A stretch of DNA of 64,000 nt from Frankia casuarinae (GTDB lineage: Bacteria; Actinomycetota; Actinomycetes; Frankiales; Frankiaceae), in assembly GCF_000013345.1 (NCBI RefSeq), contig NC_007777.1, positions 3,100,001-3,164,000 of the forward strand. Direction: 5' to 3'. Positions 1 through 10,961 of the stretch are shown one piece after another. The notes below the pieces were generated by a model. That model was not told the origin of the DNA and ran no database searches. It saw nothing but the letters and a program-made list of their open reading frames with translations. Each line of letters starts with the position of its first letter. Position 1 is the first letter of the stretch. Position numbers and translations under genes: made by a program.

Positions 1-237
1 GCGGATGCCCGCCGTCCGCAGGTTCTCGAACTCGTTGTACTTGCCGACCGCGGCGAACGCGATGCGGTCGTAGATCTCACTGATCTTGTGCAGGGTCGCC
101 GACGGATTCTCGGCGACGAACAAGATCCCGTTCTCGTAGGTGAGGACGACGACGCTGCGACCCCGCGCGATGCCCTTGCGCGCGTACTCGGACTTGTCGC
201 GGACCTGCTGTTCGGGGCTCGCGTATCCGAACGGCAT
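1..237 (-). CDS. prcA: Proteasome subunit alpha (3' part outside window)
   Basis: The first 79 codons are visible and the gene runs off the left edge. It begins [20 protein letters not shown], the typical N-terminus of the actinobacterial 20S proteasome alpha subunit, and continues through [20 protein letters not shown], the standard alpha-subunit core. The alpha rings gate the barrel and dock the ATPase ring. The start lies 7 nt downstream of the prcB stop, so prcB and prcA are translated from one message, the usual order. The expected neighbour pafA (Pup ligase) would lie further left and is not in view. Confidence 0.95.
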   Translation of the reverse strand, partial: MPFGYASPEQQVRDKSEYARKGIARGRSVVVLTYENGILFVAENPSATLHKISEIYDRIAFAAVGKYNEFENLRTAGIR

Positions 238-244
238 GGTCACG

Positions 245-1069
245 TCAGCCTCCCGAGTTCGTCGAACGGTCCGCGATGATGGCCGTCACCACCGGTTCTA
301 TCTCATCGTCGGCATAGCGACGGTAGCCGTCCGCCGTCACGACCGCGACGATCGGGTACAGCTTGCGGATTACGTCCGGCCCGCCGGTCGCCGAGTCGTC
401 GTCGGCGGCGTCGTAGAGGGCCTCGACGCTGATCCGGACGGCGTCGTCCTGGCTGAGATCGGACCGGAACCGCTTCTTCAGTGAACCCTTCGCGAACACC
501 GAGCCCGAACCGATCGACTCGTACGTGCGTTCCTCCGACTTCGCCGCCGCGATGTCGTAGGAGAAGATCCGCCCTTTGCCCGTGTCGAGGTCGTACCCGG
601 CGAACAGCGGGACGACGGCGAGGCCCTGCAGGGCCATCGGCAGGTTCCCCTTGACCATGGCCGCCAGCCGGTTGGCCTTCGCGTCCAGGCTCAGCGTCGA
701 CCCCTCGATCTTCTCGTAGTGCTCCAGCTCCACCTGGAACAGCCGGATCAGCTCGGCGCCGACCCCGGCGGTGCCGGCATACCCCACACAGGAGTAGTCG
801 TCGGCGTGATGGACCTTCTCGACGTCCCGCTGAGCGATCATGTGCCCCTGTGTCGCGCGCCGGTCACCGGCCATGATCACGCCACCGGGAAACGCCACCG
901 CCACGATCGTCGTGCCGTGCGCCACCTCGGTGACCGGCCCCGGCAGGCCACTCCGGGCCCCCGGCAGCAGGTGCGGCGCCGACCGCGACAGGAAATCGGC
1001 GAACGACGATGTTCCCGGCGTCATGAACACAGCCGGTAGGCGCCCGGCGGCCCCCAATGGATCAGCCAC
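245..1069 (-). CDS. prcB: Proteasome subunit beta (catalytic)
   Basis: This is the catalytic beta subunit of the 20S proteasome, 274 aa. A propeptide of about 52 residues precedes the processing site HG|TTIVAV, which leaves Thr53 as the N-terminal nucleophile. [19 protein letters not shown] and [20 protein letters not shown] are characteristic beta-subunit stretches. The frame stays open upstream to 1303, but the GTG at 1069 is preceded by a clear AAGGGGGA ribosome site and the upstream part has no family similarity, so I start here. It lies between pup and prcA in a minus-strand operon that degrades pupylated proteins. Confidence 0.95.
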   Translation of the reverse strand: MADPLGAAGRLPAVFMTPGTSSFADFLSRSAPHLLPGARSGLPGPVTEVAHGTTIVAVAFPGGVIMAGDRRATQGHMIAQRDVEKVHHADDYSCVGYAGTAGVGAELIRLFQVELEHYEKIEGSTLSLDAKANRLAAMVKGNLPMALQGLAVVPLFAGYDLDTGKGRIFSYDIAAAKSEERTYESIGSGSVFAKGSLKKRFRSDLSQDDAVRISVEALYDAADDDSATGGPDVIRKLYPIVAVVTADGYRRYADDEIEPVVTAIIADRSTNSGG

Positions 1070-1413
1070 GCATCCCCCTTCCGATAGTCGGTCACGTGGG
1101 CCGCGCGCCCGGGGCGTCCCCGAGGCTCCCGGCCCGACGTTACAGATGAAGCACAACATAGGGCTATCGCCCCCCGAAGCTGGCGGGCAGGCCGGTCGAA
1201 CGGGTCGGCCGGGAAGGCGGTCACGGCCGCGCGTGCGGCCCGCCGACCTGCACCGGGGCACGCGGGCGGTGCGGCGCCGGACCCCCGCGGAACGCGGCCT
1301 CACCCGGCGGCGTCGACCCCGCCAGAGCTACCACCGCCGGGCGTCATCCACGGCGCCCGATACCGCCGGCTACCAGACCGCCGGCTACCAGACCGCCGGC
1401 TACCAGACGGCCG
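1070..1413. other. pup-prcB intergenic region
   Basis: This 344-base stretch separates the pup stop from the prcB start. No convincing coding sequence was seen in any frame. It contains three perfect 15-bp tandem copies at 1362-1406, just behind the pup stop. It is long for an intra-operon gap, so prcB may have its own promoter here, but I cannot point to clear -35/-10 elements. Confidence 0.5.
1362..1406. repeat. 3 x 15-bp direct tandem repeat
   Basis: Three exact head-to-tail copies of ACCGCCGGCTACCAG lie in the gap between pup and prcB, followed by a degenerate fourth start. They begin a few bases beyond the pup stop codon. They are non-coding and match the style of short duplications seen throughout the window. 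Confidence 0.9.
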
Positions 1414-1632
1414 TTACTGGCCGCCCTTCTGGACATAGCCCTTCACGAACTCCTCGGCGTTCTCCTCCAGGACGTCGTCGATCTCATCGAGCAGGGAATC
1501 GACGTCCTCGGACAGCTTCTCGTGCCGCTCCTTGAGGTCGGAGGCACTCGTGTCCTCGGTCGCGACGTCGTCGATCTCCTCCGCCCGACGGTCCGCGCGT
1601 TGCTGCCCGCCGCCGCTGTCCCTGGTGGCCAT
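1414..1632 (-). CDS. pup: Prokaryotic ubiquitin-like protein Pup
   Basis: A 72-residue protein tag. It is highly acidic, with a predicted coiled-coil region (DLKERHEKLSEDVDSLLDEI), and ends in GYVQKGGQ. The C-terminal Gln must be deamidated to Glu by Dop before PafA can conjugate the tag to substrate lysines. The length and the GGQ ending are exactly as expected for actinobacterial Pup. It sits between dop and prcB, all on the minus strand. The start is ATG with a GAAGGAGGG-like ribosome site just upstream on the coding strand. Confidence 0.97.
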   Translation of the reverse strand: MATRDSGGGQQRADRRAEEIDDVATEDTSASDLKERHEKLSEDVDSLLDEIDDVLEENAEEFVKGYVQKGGQ

Positions 1633-1814
1633 GAAGCCCTCCTTCGATCGCCTGGCGCGACACTATCCCGCCCCACCGACACCATCCGTTCGATCGGTGA
1701 GAGGTCCACTCCATCACGAACCAGCCGCTACGTCGCGACGTCCGCCCAGGGCGCAACGTGAACCTCCTGCCAGGGATCGGCGCCGGCTCTCCCGACCGGG
1801 ATCGGCGCCGGCTT

Positions 1815-3332
1815 TCAGCGGCCGGCGAGCGCGTCCACCAGATCACTCGCCGTGGGGCAGCGGGTGAGCAGCTCGCCCACGTGCGCCTTCGTGCCGCGCA
1901 GCGGCTCCAGCGTCGGCACCCGCTGCAACGAGTCCCGACCGATGTCGAAGATGACCGAGTCCCAGGACGCGGCGGCGACCTGCTGCGGGTAGAGCGCGAG
2001 GCAGCGGCCCCGGAAGAAGGCGCGGGTGTCCTCAGGAGGCTCGGTCATCGCCCGGGTGACCTCCTCCTCGCTGACGACGAGATCGAACCGGCCCCGGGCC
2101 ACCAGGCGGTTGTAGAGGCCCTTGTCCGGACGGACGTCGTGGTACTGCAGGTCGACGAGCTCCAGCCGCGGCGAGTCCCAGGCCAGGCCGTCCCGCGACC
2201 GGTAGCCCTCCAGGATCGACAGCTTCGCGACCCAGTCAAGCTCGCGGACGCAGCTCATCGGGTCGACCTCGAGGCGGCCGAGGATCGACTCCCAGCGGGA
2301 GAGCACGTCGGCGGTCTGGCTGTCGACGTCGGCACCGAACCGGTCCTCGACGTACTTGCGGGCCTGCTCGAAGTACTCCATCTGCAGCTGCACCGCGGTC
2401 ATCCGACGACCGTCGCGCAGAGTAACCAGATGCTTGAGGGAGGGATCGTGCGAGATCGCCCGCAGCGCCGCCACGGGCCCGTCCACCGACAGGTCCGCGG
2501 TGAACCAGCCGTCCTCGATCATCGAGAGGACCAGGGAGGTCGTTCCCACCTTCAGGTAGGTGGCGACCTCGCTCATGTTCGCGTCGCCGATGATGACGTG
2601 CAGCCTGCGGTACTTCTCCGGGTCGGCGTGCGGCTCGTCCCGGGTGTTGATGATGGGCCGCTTCAGCGTGGTCTCGAGCCCCACCTCGACCTCGAAAAAG
2701 TCGGCCCGCTGGCTGATCTGGAACCCCGGCTCCCGGCCGTCGACACCGATCCCGACCCGCCCGGCCCCGCAGACGACCTGACGGGAGACGAAGAACGGGG
2801 TGAGGTTACGGACGATCTCCCCGAAGGGCGTCGACCGTGCCATCAGGTAGTTCTCATGGCATCCGTACGAGACGCCCTTGTTGTCGGTGTTGTTCTTGTA
2901 GAGGTAGACCGGCTTGGAGCCGGGCACGGACAACGCCCGGCGGGCGGCCTCGGCCATCACCCGCTCCCCGGCCTTGTCCCACAGCACGGCGTCGCGAGGG
3001 TTGGTGACCTCGGGCGAGGAGAACTCCGGGTGCGCATGATCGACGTAGAGCCGCGCCCCGCTGGTCAGGATGACGTTGGCCAAGCCGAGATCGTCCTCGT
3101 TGGCCGGGGCGCTCGGATCGACCGCCGGCTCGCGGGGCAGTTCGAAGCCCCGGGCGTCGCGCAGCGGTGACTCCTCCTCGAAGTCCCATCGGGCGCGGCT
3201 ACCCGGCGCCGACGTTCGACTGGCATACGAGTTCACCACCAACGACGAAGCCAACATCTGATTGGTGTTCGGCTGACCGGGCACCGATACGCCGTACTCG
3301 GTCTCGATCCCCATGATCCGACGCGCGCTCAC
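1815..3332 (-). CDS. dop: Pup deamidase/depupylase Dop
   Basis: A 505-aa member of the Dop/PafA family, carboxylate-amine-ligase-like enzymes. It deamidates the Pup C-terminal Gln and also removes Pup from substrates. The N-terminal [16 protein letters not shown] carries the nucleotide/metal-binding Glu motif of the family, and [18 protein letters not shown] starts the Dop-specific loop that separates it from Paf[19 protein letters not shown] is another conserved family stretch. GTG at 3332 is used as the start; an in-frame ATG at 3314 is an alternative. It lies upstream of pup in the same direction. Confidence 0.95.
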   Translation of the reverse strand: MSARRIMGIETEYGVSVPGQPNTNQMLASSLVVNSYASRTSAPGSRARWDFEEESPLRDARGFELPREPAVDPSAPANEDDLGLANVILTSGARLYVDHAHPEFSSPEVTNPRDAVLWDKAGERVMAEAARRALSVPGSKPVYLYKNNTDNKGVSYGCHENYLMARSTPFGEIVRNLTPFFVSRQVVCGAGRVGIGVDGREPGFQISQRADFFEVEVGLETTLKRPIINTRDEPHADPEKYRRLHVIIGDANMSEVATYLKVGTTSLVLSMIEDGWFTADLSVDGPVAALRAISHDPSLKHLVTLRDGRRMTAVQLQMEYFEQARKYVEDRFGADVDSQTADVLSRWESILGRLEVDPMSCVRELDWVAKLSILEGYRSRDGLAWDSPRLELVDLQYHDVRPDKGLYNRLVARGRFDLVVSEEEVTRAMTEPPEDTRAFFRGRCLALYPQQVAAASWDSVIFDIGRDSLQRVPTLEPLRGTKAHVGELLTRCPTASDLVDALAGR

Positions 3333-3679
3333 TCTGCAAGCGTAGGTGCTACACGGGCGGTCGGTTAGCCGGACGTCTGCCTTGTTTGCTCTGGGCCGCT
3401 CGGGATGACACGTCCGCAGCCACGCCTATCGTCAGAATTCGGTGGCGACACGGTAGTCCGACCGACCGGCGTCCACCGCGGATGCGGGCGGGAGGATACA
3501 CCCAGGGGTGCCAGTGCCGCGATGCCCAACGCAACGCCGCGATGCCACCCAGAGCACCGCCGTGACCCCGGGGCCGAGTGACCCCGGGGTCACGGCGGTG
3601 GCACGTGTCCCGCCGTTGGGCGGAACACGGGACCCGAGCCCCTTACAGATAACGGCCGTTACAGGTACTACTGCGACCG
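3333..3679. other. dop-arc intergenic region
   Basis: This 347-base gap lies behind arc and in front of dop, both on the minus strand. It contains a strong perfect hairpin (3555-3600) and a 21-bp-period duplication that spans the arc stop codon (copies of CCGTTACAGGTACT at 3656-3669 and 3677-3690). No gene was recognised. The dop promoter should lie in the part between 3333 and the hairpin. Confidence 0.5.
3555..3600 (-). terminator. Long perfect hairpin behind arc
   Basis: A perfect 19-bp inverted repeat (arms 3555-3573 and 3582-3600) with an 8-nt loop. It lies about 80 nt beyond the arc stop in the direction of arc transcription. Stem size and position fit a terminator that insulates dop from arc, although there is no clear U-tract, which is common in high-GC actinobacteria. 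A regulatory role in front of dop is also possible. Confidence 0.55.
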
Positions 3680-5488
3680 TTACAGGTACTGGCCGGTGTT
3701 CGCGATCGTGTCGATCGAACGGCCGGCCTCGGTACCCTTCGTTCCGGTGACGAGCGTGCGGATGTAGACGATCCGCTCGCCCTTCTTCCCGGAGATCCGG
3801 GCCCAGTCGTCCGGGTTGGTCGTGTTCGGGAGGTCCTCGTTCTCCTTGAACTCGTCCATGCAGGCGGCGAGCAGGTACTGCATGCGCAGCCCCTTCTGCC
3901 CGCCCTCGATGTGCTCCTTGACCGCCATCTTCTTGGCCCGGGCGACGATGTTCTCGATCATCGCGCCGGAGTTGAAGTCCTTGAAGTACAGGACCTCCTT
4001 GTCGCCGTTGGCGTAGGTCACCTCGAGGAAGCGGTTCTCCTCGCTCTCCGCGTACATCCGCTCGACCACGCGCTGGATCATGGCCTGAACGGTCGCCTCC
4101 CGGTTACCGCCGAACTCGGCCAGGTCATCCGGGTAGAGCGGCAGCTCCGGCACGACGTACTTGGCGAAGATGTCCCGAGCCGCCTCGGCATCGGGCCGCT
4201 CCACCTTGATCTTCACGTCGAGCCGACCCGGCCGCAGGATCGCCGGATCAATCATGTCCTCGCGGTTGGACGCGCCGATCACGATGACGTTCTCGAGCTG
4301 CTCGACGCCGTCGATCTCGCTGAGCAGCTGCGGGACGATCGTGTTCTCCACGTCCGAGGACACCCCCGAGCCACGGGTCCGGAAGATCGAGTCCATCTCG
4401 TCGAAGAACACGATCACCGGCATTCCCTCGGACGCCTTCTCACGCGCCCGCTGGAACACCAGCCGGATCTGCCGCTCGGTCTCGCCGACGAACTTGTTGA
4501 GCAGCTCGGGACCCTTGATATTCAGAAAGAACGCCCGACCGGTGCCCTGGCCGCCGGTCTTCGCCTCGACCTTCTTGGCCAGCGAATTGGCGACCGCCTT
4601 GGCGATCAGCGTCTTGCCGCAGCCGGGCGGGCCGTAGAGCAGCACACCCTTCGGTGGCTTGAGCTGATGCTCCCGGTAGAGCTCCTTGTACAGGAACGGC
4701 AGCTCGACCGAGTCCCGGATCGACTCGATCTGGCTCTTCAGGCCGCCGATCTGTTCGTAGCCGATGTCGGGAACCTCTTCGAGGACGAGCTCCTCGACCT
4801 CGGACTTGGGAATCCGCTCGAAGGCGTAGCCGGAACGGGACTCGATCAACAACGAGTCCCCGGACCGGATCGGTCCATCGAGAAGCGGCTGGGCCAGCAT
4901 GACCACCCGCTCCTCGTCGGTGTGACCGAGCACCAGCGCCCGGTCCCCACCCTCGAGGACCTCTTTGAGTAGGACGATCTCACCCTGCCGCTCGAACGCG
5001 CGCGTCTCGACCACGTTCAGCGCCTCGTTGAGCATGACCTCCTGGCCGGGCAAGAGATCACTGATGTTGACGCTCGGCGACACGGTCACCCGGAGCTTTC
5101 TGCCCTGAGTGAACACGTCGACGGTGCCGTCTTCGTAGGAGGAGACGAAGATCCCGTAGCCGCTGGGCGGCTGCGCGAGCCTGTCGACCTCCTCCTTCAG
5201 GGTGACGATCTGGTCTCGCGCCTCGCGGAGAGTCGCGACGAGCCTGTCGTTCTGTCCCGTGACAGCCGACAACTCCGCCTGGATCTCCGCGAGCCGTTCC
5301 TCCAGCACCCTGAGCTGCCTGGGCGATTCGGACAACTTACGCCGCAGCATGGCCACTTCCTCTTCCAGGAAGGCGACCTGCGTCGTGAGCTCGTGTGTTT
5401 CCTTCTCGTACGCCGACCGCCGTGATTCGGCATCACCTGGACGACCCGTGCTCCCATCGGAGCCAGAGCCCGAACGGGGACCGGACAC
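3680..5488 (-). CDS. arc: Proteasome-associated AAA ATPase ARC/Mpa
   Basis: A 602-aa AAA ATPase that unfolds pupylated proteins and feeds them to the 20S core. The N-terminal coiled coil (about residues 25-105) binds Pup, an OB-fold interdomain follows, and the AAA module has Walker A GPPGCGKT (286-293), Walker [11 protein letters not shown] and the second region of homology with [15 protein letters not shown]. The C-terminus GQYL is the penultimate-Tyr type that docks into the alpha ring. GTG at 5488 is preceded by a strong GGAGGTGGAGG site, so I reject the longer open frame up to 5638. A 21-bp duplication overlaps the stop codon. Confidence 0.96.
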   Translation of the reverse strand: MSGPRSGSGSDGSTGRPGDAESRRSAYEKETHELTTQVAFLEEEVAMLRRKLSESPRQLRVLEERLAEIQAELSAVTGQNDRLVATLREARDQIVTLKEEVDRLAQPPSGYGIFVSSYEDGTVDVFTQGRKLRVTVSPSVNISDLLPGQEVMLNEALNVVETRAFERQGEIVLLKEVLEGGDRALVLGHTDEERVVMLAQPLLDGPIRSGDSLLIESRSGYAFERIPKSEVEELVLEEVPDIGYEQIGGLKSQIESIRDSVELPFLYKELYREHQLKPPKGVLLYGPPGCGKTLIAKAVANSLAKKVEAKTGGQGTGRAFFLNIKGPELLNKFVGETERQIRLVFQRAREKASEGMPVIVFFDEMDSIFRTRGSGVSSDVENTIVPQLLSEIDGVEQLENVIVIGASNREDMIDPAILRPGRLDVKIKVERPDAEAARDIFAKYVVPELPLYPDDLAEFGGNREATVQAMIQRVVERMYAESEENRFLEVTYANGDKEVLYFKDFNSGAMIENIVARAKKMAVKEHIEGGQKGLRMQYLLAACMDEFKENEDLPNTTNPDDWARISGKKGERIVYIRTLVTGTKGTEAGRSIDTIANTGQYL

Positions 5489-5607
5489 TGCGCCTCCACC
5501 TCCCCCGTGCTGACCGGGACGCACCCACACTACCGTTGTGACCGCCGCTGGCAGGCCGGTCGGGCAAGGACGATCCAGCTTTGCCGTAAACAGCGGGTTA
5601 CGGTGCC

Positions 5608-5931
5608 ATGCTGACAGAAGATCGGAGCCCTGTGGCAACTCCAGCGAAGCCGGGCGTTTCGGCAGACCTGCGGGTGCGGGTCGACCAGGATGCCTGCACC
5701 GGCGACGGTCTGTGCGCGCAACTCGCTCCCGCCGTCTTCGAGTTCGACGTCGACGGTCTGGCCTACGTCAAGGACAGCGCGGGCGAGCTGCAGACGCAGC
5801 CCGGCGCCTACGTCCCGGTGCCGCTGCCGCTCGTCGACGCGGTGGTCGACGCGGCCGACGAGTGTCCGGGGACGTGCATCTACGTGGAACGCCCCGACGG
5901 CACGCTGGAGGCCGGCGGGCCCGTCGGCTGA
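5608..5931 (+). CDS. Ferredoxin, single [3Fe-4S]/[4Fe-4S] cluster type
   Basis: A small acidic ferredoxin of up to 107 aa. [20 protein letters not shown] carries the first cluster Cys residues, and [12 protein letters not shown] near residue 90 supplies the rest. This single-cluster type often serves P450 enzymes or other oxidoreductases. It is divergent from arc with a 119-bp intergenic space. ATG at 5608 has no obvious ribosome site; the GTG at 5632 has GGAG 4 nt upstream and gives a 99-aa protein starting VATPAKP, so the true start may be there. Confidence 0.85.
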   Translation: MLTEDRSPVATPAKPGVSADLRVRVDQDACTGDGLCAQLAPAVFEFDVDGLAYVKDSAGELQTQPGAYVPVPLPLVDAVVDAADECPGTCIYVERPDGTLEAGGPVG

Positions 5932-5966
5932 CGATGGGCCCGGCCGGCCGGCACACTCGCGACCAC

Positions 5967-6020
5967 GGCCTGCCCCATGGGACCCCATGGGAATGGCCTG
6001 CCCCATGGGACCCCATGGGA
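5967..6020. repeat. 2 x 26-bp repeat with CCCATGGG palindromes
   Basis: Two identical 26-bp copies (5967-5992 and 5995-6020) are separated by 2 bp. Each contains two CCCATGGG palindromes, so four palindromic cores are regularly spaced. They fill the gap between the convergent ferredoxin and trmI genes, where a bidirectional terminator or protein-binding array would be expected. Confidence 0.8.
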
Positions 6021-6024
6021 TACG

Positions 6025-8273
<2,249 letters not shown>

Positions 8274-8358
8274 GGATCCGATGCTACGGACCATACCCCG
8301 ACCCGTCGTCCGGGACCGAGTGGCGAAGATGTCGGTAGGGGGATCTAGGGTCCAGGAC

Positions 8359-9270
8359 ATGACCTCGACGCAGCGCTCTCCTGCCATCCCGGGATCGGTG
8401 GCGTCGGCCGCACCCCGGCCGTTGATCGGTTCGCTGTCACCGTCGCGGGCGGCGGACTTCGTCAACTGTCCGTTGCGCTACCGGTTCCGGGTCGTCGACC
8501 GGCTCCCCGAGCCGCCGAGCGAGGCCGCGACCCGCGGGACCGTGGTGCACGCGGTCCTGGAGAAGCTGTTCGATCTCCCGGCGTCCCGGCGTACCCTGCA
8601 GGCCGCGCGGGAGCTGGTCGAGCCGGCCTGGGATACGGTGCGCGCCCGCGAGCCGGCGGTCGAGGCGCTGTTCGGTGGCCGCGACGAACTGGCGGCGTGG
8701 TTGGAGTCGGCCCGCGAACTGCTCGCCGGATACTTCGCGCTGGAGGATCCGTCACGGCTGGCGCCGGTGGCCCGCGAGCTGTACGTCGAGCACGTGCTCG
8801 ACTCCGGCCTGCGGCTGCGGGGCTACCTGGACCGGCTTGACGAGGCGACCACGGCGCAGGGACCCGCCCTGCGGGTGGTCGACTACAAGACCGGCCGCTC
8901 GCCCGGCCCGGCGTTCGAGAGCTCGGCGATGTTCCAGATGAAGTTCTACGCCCTGCTGCTCTGGCGGATCCGTGGGGTGATCCCGCGCGAGCTGCGGCTG
9001 TACTACCTCGGTGACCGCACCTGGCTGCGGGCCACCCCCGACGAGGCCGACCTGCGGGCCGCCGAGCGACGGATCGAGGCCCTGTGGGCGGCGATCGACC
9101 GCGCGCACCGCACCGGGGACTGGCGCGCCACCCCGAACAGACTGTGTTCCTGGTGCGACCATCAGGCTCGATGCCCAGCCTTCGGCGGCACCCCACCACC
9201 GCTACCGCAGCAGACATCCGCGGTGCCGCTCGACGAGACCGCCCCCACCGTCTGCGAGGCGGACGGCTGA
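8359..9270 (+). CDS. RecB family exonuclease (PD-(D/E)XK, Fe-S cluster type)
   Basis: A 303-aa Cas4/RecB-like nuclease. GTVVHAVLEKLF provides the active-site His region and LRVVDYKTGRSPGPAFESSA the catalytic D-x(n)-(D/E)XK core. The single Cys in FVNCPLRYRF and the cluster NRLCSWCDHQARCPAF match the four-Cys Fe-S arrangement of AddB/Cas4 nucleases. It stands alone, divergent from the site-2 protease, with no CRISPR genes nearby. Homologues occupy the same position near trmI in other actinobacteria (Rv2119 in M. tuberculosis, by recollection). The ATG at 8359 has AGGA 4 nt upstream. Confidence 0.9.
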   Translation: MTSTQRSPAIPGSVASAAPRPLIGSLSPSRAADFVNCPLRYRFRVVDRLPEPPSEAATRGTVVHAVLEKLFDLPASRRTLQAARELVEPAWDTVRAREPAVEALFGGRDELAAWLESARELLAGYFALEDPSRLAPVARELYVEHVLDSGLRLRGYLDRLDEATTAQGPALRVVDYKTGRSPGPAFESSAMFQMKFYALLLWRIRGVIPRELRLYYLGDRTWLRATPDEADLRAAERRIEALWAAIDRAHRTGDWRATPNRLCSWCDHQARCPAFGGTPPPLPQQTSAVPLDETAPTVCEADG

Positions 9271-9619
9271 TGGCGGTCTTCAGGCCGGACCCCGTCCGGA
9301 CCCCGTTCCCCGCGGACAGCCCGTTTACGGTGCCGGCATCCTCAGCTCGCCGGCGGCGGTGGCTCCACCGGGCGTCCTCGGAGGCATGCCATATCGCCCG
9401 ATCACCAAAAGTAATATTGGTCGGACCTTCAATACTGCCGGCGGTACAGTCAGCGACGGCGAGATGCCGATCATCGTTCGGTCGTTGGGGAGATCGACCA
9501 CGGTAGCCGAACAGCCGTCCCAGGTCAGTCGGGGCCGAGCGCAGGCAGGGCAGGCACGACGTGTCGAGAGGGACCGTGTCGAGAGGGACACGGCGCGCCG
9601 CGAGGGAGAGGACATCACG
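9271..9619. other. Upstream region of ABC exporter operon
   Basis: A 349-base stretch without a recognisable gene. It includes a locally AT-rich island at 9395-9445 with an ACCAA-N8-TTGGT inverted repeat (9404-9421), unusual for this sequence, and a 15-bp duplication near 9565-9595. Both lie upstream of the ABC exporter genes and could hold their promoter and an operator. Confidence 0.4.
9404..9421. promoter_or_regulatory. Candidate operator: AT-rich inverted repeat
   Basis: ACCAA and TTGGT flank an 8-bp AT-rich centre about 200 bp upstream of the ABC ATPase start. It stands out against a GC-rich background. A binding site for a local regulator is a guess; no regulator gene is adjacent. Confidence 0.25.
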
Positions 9620-10957
9620 ATGGCCCGACGGACCGGATCGTCCCGAGGCGGGAAGCGGGGCGCGGTCGCGGGCAGCCCGCCCGGCCGAGAGGACCGCGGG
9701 TCGCGGCCCGGCGAGTACGGTGCCGGCCGTGACGGCCGGGTTCCCGAGCACCCGGGCGGCCGGCGAGAAGACGGACCGGACGCCGCACCCGCGGCCCGCG
9801 CCGCCAGGCTGACGAAGGTCTACGGCTCCGGTGACACCACCGTCACGGCACTGCGCGAGATCGACCTGGCCTTCCCCCGCGGCCGATTCACTGCGATCAT
9901 GGGGCCGTCCGGGTCGGGGAAGTCGACGCTGATGCACTGCCTGGCCGGGTTGGACACGGTCACCCGGGGACGGGTCTTCATCGGCAACGTGGACCTGTCC
10001 CGGCTGTCCGACAAGCAACTGACCCGGTTGCGTCGCGACCGCATCGGGTTCATCTTCCAGCAGTTCAACCTGCTGCCCACGCTGACCGCGGCCGAGAACA
10101 TCACGCTGCCGTTGAGCATCGCCGGGCGTTCGCCGGATCGGGCCTGGATGCGCACCGTCATCGACGCGGTCGGTCTCGCACCGCGGTTGAAGCACCGGCC
10201 GAGCGAACTCTCGGGCGGTCAGCAGCAACGGGTCGCCTGTGCGCGGGCCCTGGTCACCCGGCCGGAGATCATCTTCGCCGACGAGCCGACCGGCAACCTT
10301 GACTCCCGGTCGGGAGCCGAGGTGCTGTCGTTCCTGCGTGACTCGGTCTCCGAACTCGGGCAGACGATCGTCATGGTCACCCACGACGCGACGGCGGCGT
10401 CCTACTCGGATGAAGTGATCTTCCTTGCCGACGGTCGACTCGTTGACGCGATCGCGAACCCGACCGCGGAGGAGGTGCTGGACCGGATGAAGCACCTCGA
10501 CGCCGCCGCGGGCGGCTTGGCGGCCGACGGCGAGATCGCCGACGACCGGGACGACCATAACGACACCGACGGTCGCTACGGGCCTGCCGGTGACTACGAC
10601 GACTACGCCTACCCGGACCAGGCCTACCCGGACCAGGCCTACCCGGACCAGGCCTACCCGGACCAGCCGACCTACGGGCGAGACGAGCACGATCCCTACC
10701 AGGGCCACTACCCGGAGCGGCGCACCGGCCAGTTCGAGGCGATCCCCGCCCCGGACCTCGGGCCCGACGCCGGTGGGCAGCCGGCGTCAAGGCGGGTCGG
10801 CGGCACGCGCCACGGCGAGGAGTACTACTCCGGCCGCTCCCACCACCGGCCGGTGCCGAGGCCTGGCGGCGGGCCTCCGCTCACCGACCCCGGCCGTGTC
10901 GACGGCGGGGGGGACAGTTACCACCCGGACGGCACGGAGCCGGCGGGCTGGGCCTGA
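9620..10957 (+). CDS. ABC transporter ATPase, MacB/LolD type, with long acidic tail
   Basis: A 445-aa protein whose core (about residues 60-290) is a standard LolD/MacB-type ATPase: Walker A GPSGSGKST (95-103), signature LSGGQQQRVACARAL, Walker B IIFADEPTGNLD and the switch His in MVTHDA. It energises the permease that follows 4 nt downstream. The unusual part is a ~150-residue acidic, Tyr/Asp/Pro-rich C-terminal tail that contains four YPDQA repeats (15-bp units at 10610-10669). Family members normally end soon after the ATPase domain. ATG at 9620 has GGGAGAGG upstream. The first ~58 residues are also low-complexity. Confidence 0.9.
   Translation: MARRTGSSRGGKRGAVAGSPPGREDRGSRPGEYGAGRDGRVPEHPGGRREDGPDAAPAARAARLTKVYGSGDTTVTALREIDLAFPRGRFTAIMGPSGSGKSTLMHCLAGLDTVTRGRVFIGNVDLSRLSDKQLTRLRRDRIGFIFQQFNLLPTLTAAENITLPLSIAGRSPDRAWMRTVIDAVGLAPRLKHRPSELSGGQQQRVACARALVTRPEIIFADEPTGNLDSRSGAEVLSFLRDSVSELGQTIVMVTHDATAASYSDEVIFLADGRLVDAIANPTAEEVLDRMKHLDAAAGGLAADGEIADDRDDHNDTDGRYGPAGDYDDYAYPDQAYPDQAYPDQAYPDQPTYGRDEHDPYQGHYPERRTGQFEAIPAPDLGPDAGGQPASRRVGGTRHGEEYYSGRSHHRPVPRPGGGPPLTDPGRVDGGGDSYHPDGTEPAGWA
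10610..10669 (+). repeat. 4 x 15-bp repeat coding YPDQ(A/P)
   Basis: Four 15-bp units (TACCCGGACCAGGCC; the last unit differs at its end) encode consecutive YPDQA pentapeptides in the tail of the ABC ATPase. The near-identical codons point to recent slippage, not old protein-level selection. Confidence 0.9.
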
Positions 10958-10961
10958 GCCG

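Noticed and set aside
1070-1303. Longer prcB with an N-terminal extension
   Set aside because: The extra 78 residues are Arg/Pro/Gly-rich without similarity, while GTG 1069 has a strong ribosome site and gives a normal propeptide.
8462-10708. Long minus-strand open frame opposite the RecB nuclease and ABC ATPase genes
   Set aside because: It is antisense to two clearly recognised genes, has Arg/Gly/Pro-rich composition typical of GC-driven open frames and no family motif.
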